A stretch of 33,482 nucleotides of DNA from Hyphomicrobiales bacterium (GTDB lineage Bacteria > Pseudomonadota > Alphaproteobacteria > Rhizobiales > Hyphomicrobiaceae): contig RXJK01000194.1 in assembly GCA_003963125.1 (NCBI GenBank), positions 2,292 to 35,773 on the forward strand, given 5' to 3'. Both the position numbers and the translations under genes were made by a program. The notes below the pieces were generated by a model that was not told where the DNA came from, did not search any database, and saw nothing but the letters and a program-made list of their open reading frames with translations. Below, piece by piece: positions 1 through 8,178 of this stretch (position 1 is the stretch's first letter; each line of letters opens with the position of its first letter).

Positions 1-607
1 ACCAGGTGCGCGCTCCTGGTGGCGAGACCTCGATCCGCATGGTGATATCGCCGTCTCCGCATTCCCCACCCTCATGTATCTCTTCGAGGTTAGGATGAGT
101 GATGCGATATCTGCTTAATGCCTGAAGCAGTGCGACCAATTCCGGGTTGTCTTGCCAGGACCGCCCTCCATCACCGAGGGCGGTTTCCAGGCTGAGTGAT
201 TGCCGTTGACTAGCAGGTGTAGCCGCGATGCGATTAAGAACGCTCTGCTCGAGCGTAAAAAGGGGCTGCCTCCATACTGATGAAGGATAGCCCGCAGTCT
301 GCAACTTGCGCTCGATCATGAGCATTATTTGCGCCCAGCTCTCCATGAAGTCATAAAACTGAGGATCGTAAGAGGGCGGCAAACTGGTCCGCGATCCAAT
401 GGTGCTGCAGGGAATAAGCTTGTACTCGGAATGCTCCGGCCAACCAGAGCTTTGATAGACGTTCAATAAGGCGGCCTTCATTGCTCTGTATCCGCCCACC
501 GGATCATTTGCCACCTTGGCTGTCGATGATGCGGCATGGGCTGCGAACGATGCGGTGAAAATCGTCAAGGCTGCAATCGCAACGGACGAGATGAGCCGCA
601 TCCTCAT
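1..607 (-). CDS. Secreted hypothetical protein, truncated by window edge
   Basis: An open frame of 202 codons runs from ATG at 607 off the left edge, so the C-terminus is missing. The start is supported by GGAGG five bases upstream; a second in-frame ATG at 601 is less well spaced. Residues 1-25 form a Sec-type signal peptide (MRMRLISS, then a hydrophobic core ending in AHA), so the product is probably exported to the periplasm. The mature part is rich in Ser, Gln and Pro and contains at least two Cys residues. I recognise no domain. Codon use is less GC-biased than in the housekeeping genes to the right, in keeping with accessory DNA. Confidence 0.6.
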   Translation of the reverse strand, partial: MRMRLISSVAIAALTIFTASFAAHAASSTAKVANDPVGGYRAMKAALLNVYQSSGWPEHSEYKLIPCSTIGSRTSLPPSYDPQFYDFMESWAQIMLMIERKLQTAGYPSSVWRQPLFTLEQSVLNRIAATPASQRQSLSLETALGDGGRSWQDNPELVALLQALSRYRITHPNLEEIHEGGECGDGDITMRIEVSPPGARTW

Positions 608-936
608 GTGGACCTCCAATTGTAGCCAACGCCCTAAAGCTTAGCAGAGGATAATGAATGCATGACAACAAGGAACTTTGTTTCGCTGTCGCATTTCACG
701 GCATTGCCGAACTCCAAAACCGCCGCCAGTAAGATTCGCCAAGGGCGGAAGGTCTGGTTCCTAGGCCCTTCCACACCACGGCTCATAACTTCGAGTTTCG
801 CGCGCAGCTTGTGGCTGTCTGGCCGAGCGCCATCTAACAAGTGCCCCTTTAGGGCGCAGGCCTGAGCTGTTGCCAAGGCGCGCGAGCGTCATGCGCAGAA
901 GGGTGGCTGTTCTCAGTCGTCCTCCGCTCGGCGACG
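608..936. other. Intergenic stretch with no supported gene
   Basis: Short frames exist on both strands here (for example 662-865 plus and 634-876 minus), but they overlap each other, lack convincing ribosome binding sites and show no recognisable motif. It may be decayed sequence between accessory genes. Confidence 0.5.
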
Positions 937-1122
937 TCAGCAAAGGAGTTCGCTATCTTCGACCACGACATGCCGGTGCCGAACCTTGCAGCCATGGCGC
1001 CACTCCGCTTCGGCCACCGACATCTGTTTTGGTGGCATAGCGCAGCCTGTTACAGCGAGGAGGGCCAAGGAAGCGAAGCATTGCAGGGCAACCGCGCGCC
1101 AACCGTCGTGCGCGTCAACCAT
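937..1122 (-). CDS. Possible small lipoprotein
   Basis: A 61-residue frame from ATG at 1122 has a hydrophobic stretch at about residues 9-25 followed by a lipobox-like A-V-T-G-C, then a short charged tail with two more Cys and a His-rich segment (HRHVVVED). That layout would fit a tiny lipoprotein. The frame continues upstream to other possible starts (to 1188). No clear Shine-Dalgarno sequence precedes the ATG, and the neighbourhood looks degenerate. It could be a phage-type lysis lipoprotein given the portal-like fragment next to it, but that is only a guess. It may also be a chance ORF. Confidence 0.25.
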   Translation of the reverse strand: MVDAHDGWRAVALQCFASLALLAVTGCAMPPKQMSVAEAEWRHGCKVRHRHVVVEDSELLC

Positions 1123-1243
1123 TTGCGCGAGCTGCTGCATGCCCTTTGGAGTCGAACTGACGCTAGACTTCACGTAACACCCACCCACACGCTCGCGGAC
1201 CTTCGGCAGACGGGCCGGGCACGCACCGCTTCTGAATTTGCCC

Positions 1244-1510
1244 TTAGAGGCCGCCCTCTACCACTGGCTTGCCGGCAGTTGGGGAGAACGGTGTCCCGCG
1301 TGGGCGGATGCGCCACGTGGCCGCGGGAAAAGCTCGGACGATGCGGATTGCGAGCGCCCCGCGCTCGAAAGCGCCGTAGTAGTCGGCAACTGTCAGTTCG
1401 CGCTTGTAGCCGAAGGCATCATAGAGATCGCGTCGGCCATCGTGTGTTCTGCTGAGGAAGCTTCCAATTCGTCCCAGGTGCGCGGCGTCCCGGCCGCTTT
1501 GCGGTGCCAT
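1244..1510 (-). pseudogene. Phage portal-like fragment (tentative)
   Basis: The frame from ATG at 1510 encodes about 88 residues. Its middle contains THDGRRDLYDAFGYKREL, then a YYGAFERG segment and IVRAFPAATWR. The order 'RD-Y-x-GY, YxxxYxRG, IVxxxPxxTWR' matches, from memory, the N-terminal part of a phage portal family (DUF1073-like). Portal proteins usually exceed 400 residues, so this would be a short remnant: the frame stops soon after the TWR motif and the tail does not look like portal sequence. A longer version of the frame could start at 1609. The assignment rests on motif memory only; a chance ORF is possible. Confidence 0.33.
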
Positions 1511-1631
1511 GAAAATCCATCGATAGCTGCACGCGGAGCAAATCGAGACCACCATTCCATACTCACTGCGATTTGAGAGTATCGTCGCATTTGGCCACTT
1601 TGCTCTCACACGGGGGCGCGCATGTGTCTGT

Positions 1632-2069
1632 TTGTCGTCAACGGTGGATGGCCAGAAATGGGCTGAAGGTATGAGGAGACCACGACCGAAATCATCGAGG
1701 AAGTCACCTGCATCGGACGGTTTTAAGCCAGGAGACGTTGTGCGATGGCGCTTGGATAGCCCTTCAAAGGCGATGACAGTGTTTCGACGCCTTAAGGGGA
1801 ATGAGGTGCTTTGCAGGGCTATTGTCGATGGTAAGTCAAAGCTATTGGAATTTTCATGCTCGGAGCTGGTCGCATGTCATCCCGAAGCTGGTGAGCTTTC
1901 TGACGCCGAGTTGAGTGTGAAAGTGAACCGCATGATGGTCGATCAGCTTATTGCCGGCAGCATCGACTCTGCATACCTAGCGACTCTGAGCGGTGTGGAT
2001 CGAGCACGTCTGGCCGTCGCTTGCAGTGCAATCGCCAAGCTCTGTGGCTCGACGCTGGAAGGCGCTTAG
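1632..2069 (+). CDS. DUF2158-like (YodC-type) small protein
   Basis: The frame starts at TTG 1632 (145 residues); an internal ATG at 1671 giving 132 residues with a very basic N-terminus is equally plausible, and neither has an ideal Shine-Dalgarno. After the basic leader, about residues 31-75 (long numbering) read FKPGDVVRW, MTVFRRL, a G-N-E-V-L-C-R strand and a DGK...F turn. That is the pattern of the short beta-rich DUF2158/YodC family. The remaining 70 residues look helical and I do not recognise them. There is no signal peptide, so it is probably cytoplasmic. Its stop codon (2067-2069) directly abuts that of the convergent DUF4062 gene. Function is unknown. Confidence 0.55.
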   Translation: MSSTVDGQKWAEGMRRPRPKSSRKSPASDGFKPGDVVRWRLDSPSKAMTVFRRLKGNEVLCRAIVDGKSKLLEFSCSELVACHPEAGELSDAELSVKVNRMMVDQLIAGSIDSAYLATLSGVDRARLAVACSAIAKLCGSTLEGA

Positions 2070-4349
2070 CTATTTGAGAACCGCCACCACACTTCGAATT
2101 ATTGTCGCCGGGAAGTCGAGGTCGACCAGAGCTCGGCATATGTCGAGAAGACTCAGCCCAACGGTCGGCATCAGGTAGAACAGCAGCAGGTAGGCGAGAC
2201 CGACCTGGACCACCAGCCCAAAAATGATACCAAGCGCCATCTGCAGGGTCAGCACGGCCGCCATCCACGCGCGTTCATGCGTAGGCACCGCCGCTCCAGC
2301 AGGCATGAACCACAGTAGCAACGATGATACCATCGGCACACCGCGCAGCAGTGCTGTTCCGCCAATTATCAGGTTGAGCAGACTAGGGATGAGCGTCGAG
2401 ATCAAAAGGGCGTAGACCCACCAATACTCCGGCTCGCCGGGCTTTGCGGCGATGCCGTCAAGCAAAGAACGCAGCGGCAGGAGGGCGTTACCTCCGCCGT
2501 GCACCGCCAGTGCGTTAAAAATTTGCACGCCGAGCACCATGGCCAGCGCCAGAAGGGCGATGACGACGCCGGCCAGCAGCGCATCGACGACGGCGAGCAG
2601 CAGCGGCCACCATCCCTGCAGCTCGAGCCCTCGGCGCAGCAGCGCCCGCGTCAGCCCGAGCGAGGCCCAATCGAACGGCGCGTTGAGCAGCGTGAGCAGG
2701 CTGAGAAACAGTACCAAGGGGCCAAATTCTCTCCAACTCGGGTGTGCAGCCAGCATCAGCGCCGCGCTCAGACAAGTCAAAATCGCGCAGCTAACGAACA
2801 GTGTCAGGAACATGCCTTGTCGCTGCCGCCCAATCGAAAAATTTGATATGGCCTGTGCAGCGCCAGTTACAGCGCCAGTGAGAGCGCCAGCGCCCGCGAT
2901 AGCGATTGCGGCAGTGACAGCGTCAGCGTCAGCTTCAGCGAGAGTGGAAACACCAGCGACAACGACAGCTCCAGCTACAGCGACAGCAACAGCGGTAGCA
3001 CCAGCGACGACGTCCGCGACAACGCCAGCGAAAGTGAAAGTAACAGTGACAGCGACAGCGACGGCGATAGCGCCAGCGCCAGCGCCAGCGCCAGCACCAG
3101 CAAATGCGGCAGCCCCAGCGGCAGCGGCGGCGACAGCGAAGCCTGCTGCAAGCCACAAAAACTTTGCGACCCACCGTTTCGCGTTTTTGATTTGTCGCGC
3201 GCAATAAGCGCCCACACCAAGGCTCGCCACAAGCGCGCCGCGCTGCCAGCCAGGTGCATCGGACGCAAGGCCTAGTACCTTCTCGGCGGGGCCTACGTGC
3301 CCGGAGAAGGCCCATAGCACGTAGATCGTCACGATCGGGTAGATCTGCGCCAGCAGCAGGCAGCGATCGAGCGAGGGTGCGGTCCACAGCGGCGCCGGCG
3401 CCCTCAAGCCGAAGGCGCGCGGCCACAGCGTCAGCCCTGCCTGGCCGGCGTCGCCGAAGAAGCCGTCCACGCGATCGAGGAACGCCGTCAGCCAGCGCTT
3501 GTAGAGCTGCGCTGCCGATCCGCCTCCTGCGAGGCCCGCACGAAACCTCTCGTAGCCCAGGCGAGCGGGCGAGCCTGGCGGCGCATCCCCCGCCCCCAGC
3601 AGGCCGAAATATCGCGTGTAGGCGAGCATGAGCACTAGCAGCGAGGCCGCTAGCGCCAGCATCAGAGGCCCGGACACCGCCATGCCGAGCGTCTTGCCCC
3701 ACTGATCCGCCAGAGCCGGAGCAGCGAGCATGATCAGCAGTCCACCGATTAGCGCGCCAGACGGAACGGCCGACGCGCGCGGGGAGAGCAGGGTGGCATA
3801 TTCCTCTGCCAGCCGGTCCAAGATGGCGGTGTATGCGATCTGCTTGGCCAGTTCGTCTGGGCTTGCGAAGGTCGAGCCGGGATAGCGCCCGATGGCACGC
3901 AGCCGCGCGAGATGCTGCTCCTGAGCGACGCGCATTTCCGCCGTTGGGGCATACGCTGGACCACGCTCAGCCGAGGGCGCGGCCTGAGCGATCAAGAGAG
4001 CTTTGCCGTGATAGAGCGCGAGCCACGCCTCCCATTGCGTATTCGAGATGGGGGCTCCGCCGTTGAGAGCGTCACGCAGCGGCTGGAACCGTTCTGTGAG
4101 ATCCGGATACTTGACGAGGATGGCCTGCGTCGACTCCGGTCCGGCGGTTGAGCCTGTCATGTCGCCGACCAAGTGCACGACTGCGTCGCAATTGGCGATG
4201 TAGAGATCCAGCTTTTCGAGGAGAACGGTGCCGGAGTCCTTAAAATCCTCCTGCACCTTCACGTCGACATTGTGCCGCGTCAGGTCGGATGCAAGCTGAT
4301 CTCGATAATCGCAAAACTCGTCAGTAACCGCTGACAGAAAAATCCGCAC
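2070..4349 (-). CDS. DUF4062-domain polytopic membrane protein
   Basis: This 759-residue protein starts at GTG 4349, preceded by a G-rich GGGGGCGG. Residues 2-90 fit DUF4062: RIFLSAVTDEF, then YRDQL, VKVQEDF, LEKLDLYI and CDAVVHLVGDMTG. DUF4062 is usually an N-terminal module of signalling or STAND-type proteins. Residues 100-190 are soluble and helical. From about 198 on the protein is mostly membrane: hydrophobic segments near 198-212, 221-244, 328-348, 368-384, 512-556, 580-612, 644-688 and 695-728. Residues about 400-500 are an alternating Ala-Gly/Val/Ile/Thr tract written by a degenerate 6-bp DNA repeat. I see no NTPase, TPR or catalytic motif. A role as sensor plus membrane effector is inference. 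It lies in low-GC accessory DNA beside tRNA-Ser. Confidence 0.8.
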   Translation of the reverse strand: MRIFLSAVTDEFCDYRDQLASDLTRHNVDVKVQEDFKDSGTVLLEKLDLYIANCDAVVHLVGDMTGSTAGPESTQAILVKYPDLTERFQPLRDALNGGAPISNTQWEAWLALYHGKALLIAQAAPSAERGPAYAPTAEMRVAQEQHLARLRAIGRYPGSTFASPDELAKQIAYTAILDRLAEEYATLLSPRASAVPSGALIGGLLIMLAAPALADQWGKTLGMAVSGPLMLALAASLLVLMLAYTRYFGLLGAGDAPPGSPARLGYERFRAGLAGGGSAAQLYKRWLTAFLDRVDGFFGDAGQAGLTLWPRAFGLRAPAPLWTAPSLDRCLLLAQIYPIVTIYVLWAFSGHVGPAEKVLGLASDAPGWQRGALVASLGVGAYCARQIKNAKRWVAKFLWLAAGFAVAAAAAGAAAFAGAGAGAGAGAIAVAVAVTVTFTFAGVVADVVAGATAVAVAVAGAVVVAGVSTLAEADADAVTAAIAIAGAGALTGAVTGAAQAISNFSIGRQRQGMFLTLFVSCAILTCLSAALMLAAHPSWREFGPLVLFLSLLTLLNAPFDWASLGLTRALLRRGLELQGWWPLLLAVVDALLAGVVIALLALAMVLGVQIFNALAVHGGGNALLPLRSLLDGIAAKPGEPEYWWVYALLISTLIPSLLNLIIGGTALLRGVPMVSSLLLWFMPAGAAVPTHERAWMAAVLTLQMALGIIFGLVVQVGLAYLLLFYLMPTVGLSLLDICRALVDLDFPATIIRSVVAVLK
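2857..3140. repeat. Degenerate 6-bp tandem repeat inside DUF4062 gene
   Basis: On the plus strand the tract is a run of hexamers of the type AGCGCC/AGCGAC/AGTGAC/AGCAAC. The purest stretch is near 3069-3095 (consecutive AGCGCC units); the flanks are increasingly mutated. The unit is two codons long, so expansion or loss keeps the frame. On the coding (minus) strand it writes alternating Ala with Gly, Val, Thr or Ile. The periodicity also keeps an antisense frame open (2452-3207), which should not be taken as a gene. Confidence 0.75.
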
Positions 4350-4605
4350 GAGCCGCCCCCAAAGTGCAGCCTGAATGTCCGACTATCGTGATGAGGTCTG
4401 CCAAACGTTTTCGTCAACCACGCAGCGCGTGAAAACCTCGATCCGCGTGGTGCACGCTGACAACAGGATCGCATTTTTTGGAGAGCTGGCAGGGACCGCC
4501 AATCGATGGACGCTGCTTCTGCCGATGTCGTTTGATGGTCAGTTTGTAAATTCGACCGGCATATCAGGCAAAACGTCTTATATTTCAGTGTCCTAAGGCT
4601 TTTTA
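4350..4605. other. Intergenic region between DUF4062 gene and tRNA-Ser
   Basis: AT-richer sequence upstream of the DUF4062 GTG start, presumably carrying its promoter. A TTGACG on the minus strand could be a -35 box but has no good partner. A short plus-strand frame (4375-4596) has no ribosome site and no recognisable motif. If the accessory block integrated at the tRNA, its junction lies at the right end of this stretch. Confidence 0.4.
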
Positions 4606-4695
4606 TGGCGGAGAGGGTGGGATTCGAACCCACGATACCCTTGCGAGTATGCCGCATTTCGAGTGCGGTGCCTTCAACCACTCGACCACCTCTCC
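4606..4695 (-). tRNA. tRNA-Ser, anticodon CGA
   Basis: Read on the minus strand, the 7-bp acceptor stem is GGAGAGG paired with CCTCTCC, followed by discriminator G and an encoded CCA. The anticodon stem CCGCA/TGCGG encloses the loop CTCGAAA, giving anticodon CGA, which reads UCG. A long variable arm (TACTCGCAAGGGTA) marks it as a class II serine tRNA, and the T-arm contains GGTTCGAATCC. At 90 nt it is complete. The 3' end faces the low-GC accessory block on the left. Confidence 0.96.
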
Positions 4696-5069
4696 AAGGC
4701 CTTGACGGGAATTACGTTTCCGGTTGCCTCGTGAATCGGAGGACAGTGGTTGCCCCGGACACGTCCAGGCGGCGCATGCCGAAGCACAACCGCCGCCAGC
4801 GTAAGGCGAGGCGGGTGATAGCAATCGTCGCCACCGGACGCAAGCTGCCAAGGTGGTGGACGCGCCTCAAGCGGCCATTGTCAGGACGGCAACTGTCTTA
4901 GATCCACCGCCAAACCACGAGACGCAACCCTGCATCGGGGCCGGCCGCCGGACCCTGCAGGCAATGGCGCATCTGAGCCTGCGAGCGCTCCTGGCTTGCG
5001 ACGACGAGGATCAGGCCTGCGGACTAAGCTATGGGCGCGCCCCCCTGCGAGGGACGGCCCGCATTGCAG
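4696..5069. other. Intergenic stretch with no supported gene
   Basis: About 370 bases of high-GC sequence between tRNA-Ser and the DUF6460 gene. The open frames here are tRNA read-through artefacts or overlap one another without ribosome binding sites. I see no clear repeat or terminator. Confidence 0.5.
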
Positions 5070-5345
5070 CTAGGCCCGGTCGCGGGGCTTGGTGCTGCGC
5101 AGGAGGCGGACGATGAACCAGACCGGGAACACCACGACGGCGCCCAACAGGAAGTAGCTGATTGCCCACTGCACCGTGTCGAAGCCGAGTTCGGTCAGGC
5201 GGCGGATCAGCCGCTGGATGCTGTCGACGATGTTGCTGGGGTTGATACCGAGGGCGGAGAACACCACGCCGACCACGATCGACAGCAGCACCAGCCGGAT
5301 CAGCGTGCCGGCCACGCTGTCGCCGAAGAACTGGCGTTGATCCAT
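5070..5345 (-). CDS. DUF6460 family small membrane protein
   Basis: The product is 91 residues from ATG 5345. The frame is open farther upstream (to 5561), but that extension is Arg/Gly-rich, unlike the family, and overlaps the start of the divergent helicase gene. Two membrane segments are visible at about residues 13-32 and 62-82, separated by an amphipathic, Arg-containing linker (DSIQRLIRRLTELGF). The layout and the conserved 'SIVVGVVFSALGI' and 'YFLLGAVVVFPVWF' stretches match the small inner-membrane DUF6460 family of alphaproteobacteria. Its function is unknown. Confidence 0.8.
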   Translation of the reverse strand: MDQRQFFGDSVAGTLIRLVLLSIVVGVVFSALGINPSNIVDSIQRLIRRLTELGFDTVQWAISYFLLGAVVVFPVWFIVRLLRSTKPRDRA

Positions 5346-5502
5346 GTGCGGCCGTCTCCGTTTCAGACGCAGGAGGTCGAGCCCCCTGGGGCCCATCTTG
5401 GCCCCTGCCTTAGCATGCGCGGGCCGCCGGCCACAATCGCCAGCCGGTCCCACTGTCCTTCGACAATTGGCACCCGGGTGCCGAAATGCAACCTTGTGAG
5501 CC

Positions 5503-8157
5503 ATGTCGCAGAGTTCCACACCGACCAAACCTCGGCTCCGCCCCGCGGCGGTCGCCCTCAAAGGAGAGCGCGGCCGAGAGAGAAAGGGTGATCGCGTTCC
5601 CGCGGCTCAGGCGCTGCCGCAGGCCTTCGCGGATTGGTTTGCGCACCGCGCCTGGCAGGTGCGGCCGCATCAGGTCGCGCTGATCGAGAAGGCGCGGGAG
5701 GGACGCTCGGCGCTCCTCATCGCGCCCACCGGCGCCGGCAAGACGCTGGCGGGTTTCCTGCCATCGCTGATCGAACTGGCGGAGGCGCGAAGCGCGAAGA
5801 ACACCGAGAGGCGGCTGCATACGCTCTACATCTCGCCGCTGAAGGCGCTCGCGACGGACGTTGCGCGCAACCTGATGGCGCCTGTCGGGGAGATGGGATT
5901 GCCGATCCGCATCGACCAACGCACAGGGGACACGTCCGCTGCGCGCAAGGCCAGCCAGCGCACGCGGCCACCGGATATCCTGCTGACGACGCCGGAGCAA
6001 TTAGCGCTGCTGCTGTCGCATGCGGACGCGGCACAGTTGTTCGCCTCGTTGAAGACCGTCGTGCTCGACGAATTGCACTCGCTCGCCGCTTCGAAGCGGG
6101 GCGACCTCCTGGCGCTCGATCTCGCCCGGCTCGAAGCGCTGGCGCCGGGGCATCGCCGCGTCGGACTGTCGGCGACGGTGGCGCGGCCGAGCGAGTTGCG
6201 CGCCTTCCTCGTGCCGCAGCGCAGCCCTGACACGATCACGGCGCTGTCCGATCTCGTCTGGGTGAAGGGCGGCGCGGCGCCGGATCTCAGCATGCTCGAG
6301 ACGGAGATGCCGCTGCCGTGGGCTGGCCACACGACGCGCTATGCCGTGCCGGAGATCTACGCCGCGATCCAGCGCGCGCGCCTGTCGCTGATCTTCGTCA
6401 ACACCCGCAGTCAGGCGGAGCTGATGTTCCAGGAGCTGTGGCGCGCCAACGAAGCCGGTTTGCCAATCGCGCTGCATCACGGCTCGCTCGATGCCGCGCG
6501 GCGCCGGCGCGTGGAAGATGCGATGGCCGCTGGCACACTGCGGGCCGTGGTCGCGACCTCGACGCTCGATCTCGGCATCGACTGGGGGGATGTCGATCTC
6601 GTCATCAACCTCGGTGCGCCGAAGGGGGCGAGCCGGCTGATCCAGCGCGTGGGCCGTGCCAATCATCGGCTCGACGAGCCGTCGCGGGCAGTGCTGGTGC
6701 CGTCGAACCGGTTCGAAGTTCTCGAGTGCCGTGCGGCGATCGATGCGGCCGCGGCCGGCAGCCACGATGCCGTGCTCAATCGCGCGGGCACGCTCGACGT
6801 GCTGGCCCAGCACATCTGGGGCCGCGCGTGCGCGGGGCCGTTCGATCCCGACGACCTGTTCGAAGAGGTTCGCTCGGCGCAGCCCTATGCCGGCCTCTCC
6901 CGCGCGCACTTCGACCGCGTCATCGAGTTCGTTTCGACGGGGGGATACGCGCTCAAAGCCTACGAACGATACGCGCGGCTGAAGCCTGCGGGGGATGGCA
7001 AATTGCGCCTCGCGCATCCGCGGCTGGCGCAGCAGTACCGCATGAACGTCGGCACGATCATCGACAGCCCGATGATCAAGATCCGGCTCGTCGGCCGGCG
7101 ATCGGGACGGCTGCGGCACGGCAAGGACGGCAAGCCGCGACCGCTGATGGGCGGGCGCATGCTGGGTGAGCTCGAAGAGTATTTCATCGAGCAGCTGTCC
7201 GTTGGCGACACGTTCGCGTTCGCCGGCATGGTGCTGCGCTTCGAGGGGCTGCAGGAGACCGAAGCCTTCGTCTCGCGCACGTTCGATCCGGAGCCCGCGA
7301 TCCCGGCGTACAACGGTGGCAAGTTTCCGCTGTCGACGCATCTCGCGGAGCGCGTGCGGCGCATGCTCGCGGAGCCGCAGACGTGGCGCCGGCTGCCCGA
7401 CCCCGTGTGCGAGTGGCTGTCGATCCAGGAAGAACGCTCGGTCATCCCGTCGGCCGGCGAAGTGCTGGTCGAAAGCTTTCCGCGGGGCGCGAAGAGCTAT
7501 CTCGTCATCTATCCGTTCGAAGGGCGGCTCGCGCATCAGACATTGGGGATGCTGCTGACGCGGCGGCTGGATCGGGCGGGGGCGCGGCCGATCGGCTTCG
7601 TTGCGAGCGACTATGCGCTGGCCATCTGGGGGCTCGGCGACCTCGGGAGCATGATCGCGGACGGGCGTCTCGATCTCGCAAGCCTCTTCGACGAGGACAT
7701 GCTCGGCGACGATCTCGATGCCTGGCTCGCCGAATCCAGCCTCATGAAGCGCACGTTCCGCATCAACGCCGTGATCGCGGGCCTCATCGAGCGCAATCAC
7801 CCCGGCCGAACCAAGAACGGGCGGCAAGTGACCATCTCGTCGGATCTCCTCTACGACGTGCTGCGCCGCCACGATCCCGGCCACATCCTGCTCGAGGCTG
7901 CGTGGGCCGATGCTGCGACCGGGCTTCTCGACATCGCGCGGCTTGGCGAGTTCCTGCGCCGCATCAAGGGGCACATCCGCTACCAGCCCCTGAGCCGCGT
8001 TTCTCCACTGGCCGTGCCCGTCATGTTGGAGATCGGGCGGGAGATGGTCTATGGGGGAAGCGTCGCCGAGGACGTGCTGCGCGACAGTGCCGCCGATCTC
8101 ATTCGCGAGGCGATGGGTGACGCGGCGGCGGCCAAGCTGGGGATCGCGCTAGAGTAA
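5503..8157 (+). CDS. Ligase-associated DEXH-box helicase (Lhr-type)
   Basis: This 884-residue superfamily 2 helicase carries Walker A APTGAGKT (74-81), motif II DELH (189-192), SAT (223-225), IFVNTR (297-302), motif V around TSTLDLGIDWG (352-362) and motif VI QRVGRANHR (381-389). The remaining half is the winged-helix and Lhr-specific C-terminal region. The length fits the ligase-associated DNA damage response helicase, a member of the Lhr family thought to act in DNA repair with an ATP-dependent ligase, an exonuclease and PdeM. The first 35 residues are basic and poorly conserved, so the true start could be slightly downstream. It is followed after 21 bp by pdeM and is probably co-transcribed with it. 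Confidence 0.93.
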   Translation: MSQSSTPTKPRLRPAAVALKGERGRERKGDRVPAAQALPQAFADWFAHRAWQVRPHQVALIEKAREGRSALLIAPTGAGKTLAGFLPSLIELAEARSAKNTERRLHTLYISPLKALATDVARNLMAPVGEMGLPIRIDQRTGDTSAARKASQRTRPPDILLTTPEQLALLLSHADAAQLFASLKTVVLDELHSLAASKRGDLLALDLARLEALAPGHRRVGLSATVARPSELRAFLVPQRSPDTITALSDLVWVKGGAAPDLSMLETEMPLPWAGHTTRYAVPEIYAAIQRARLSLIFVNTRSQAELMFQELWRANEAGLPIALHHGSLDAARRRRVEDAMAAGTLRAVVATSTLDLGIDWGDVDLVINLGAPKGASRLIQRVGRANHRLDEPSRAVLVPSNRFEVLECRAAIDAAAAGSHDAVLNRAGTLDVLAQHIWGRACAGPFDPDDLFEEVRSAQPYAGLSRAHFDRVIEFVSTGGYALKAYERYARLKPAGDGKLRLAHPRLAQQYRMNVGTIIDSPMIKIRLVGRRSGRLRHGKDGKPRPLMGGRMLGELEEYFIEQLSVGDTFAFAGMVLRFEGLQETEAFVSRTFDPEPAIPAYNGGKFPLSTHLAERVRRMLAEPQTWRRLPDPVCEWLSIQEERSVIPSAGEVLVESFPRGAKSYLVIYPFEGRLAHQTLGMLLTRRLDRAGARPIGFVASDYALAIWGLGDLGSMIADGRLDLASLFDEDMLGDDLDAWLAESSLMKRTFRINAVIAGLIERNHPGRTKNGRQVTISSDLLYDVLRRHDPGHILLEAAWADAATGLLDIARLGEFLRRIKGHIRYQPLSRVSPLAVPVMLEIGREMVYGGSVAEDVLRDSAADLIREAMGDAAAAKLGIALE

Positions 8158-8178
8158 GACGCAGGAAGCGGGGGAGCC

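Noticed and set aside
2452-3207. Plus-strand 251-residue Ala/Thr/Pro-rich open frame
   Set aside because: It is antisense to the DUF4062 gene and stays open only because the hexamer repeat excludes stop codons in several frames.
4375-4596. Plus-strand 73-residue frame next to tRNA-Ser
   Set aside because: No ribosome binding site, no motif, and it overlaps the probable promoter of the DUF4062 gene.
1-4600. Second copy of the tRNA-Ser 3' end (att site)
   Set aside because: I looked for the T-arm and acceptor sequence left of the tRNA and did not find it; it could lie outside the window.
4605-4901. Plus-strand 98-residue frame starting inside the tRNA
   Set aside because: Its first third is reverse-complement tRNA-Ser; the rest has no support.
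6001-7974. Minus-strand 657-residue open frame
   Set aside because: Antisense shadow of the Lhr-type helicase; no domain or ribosome site.
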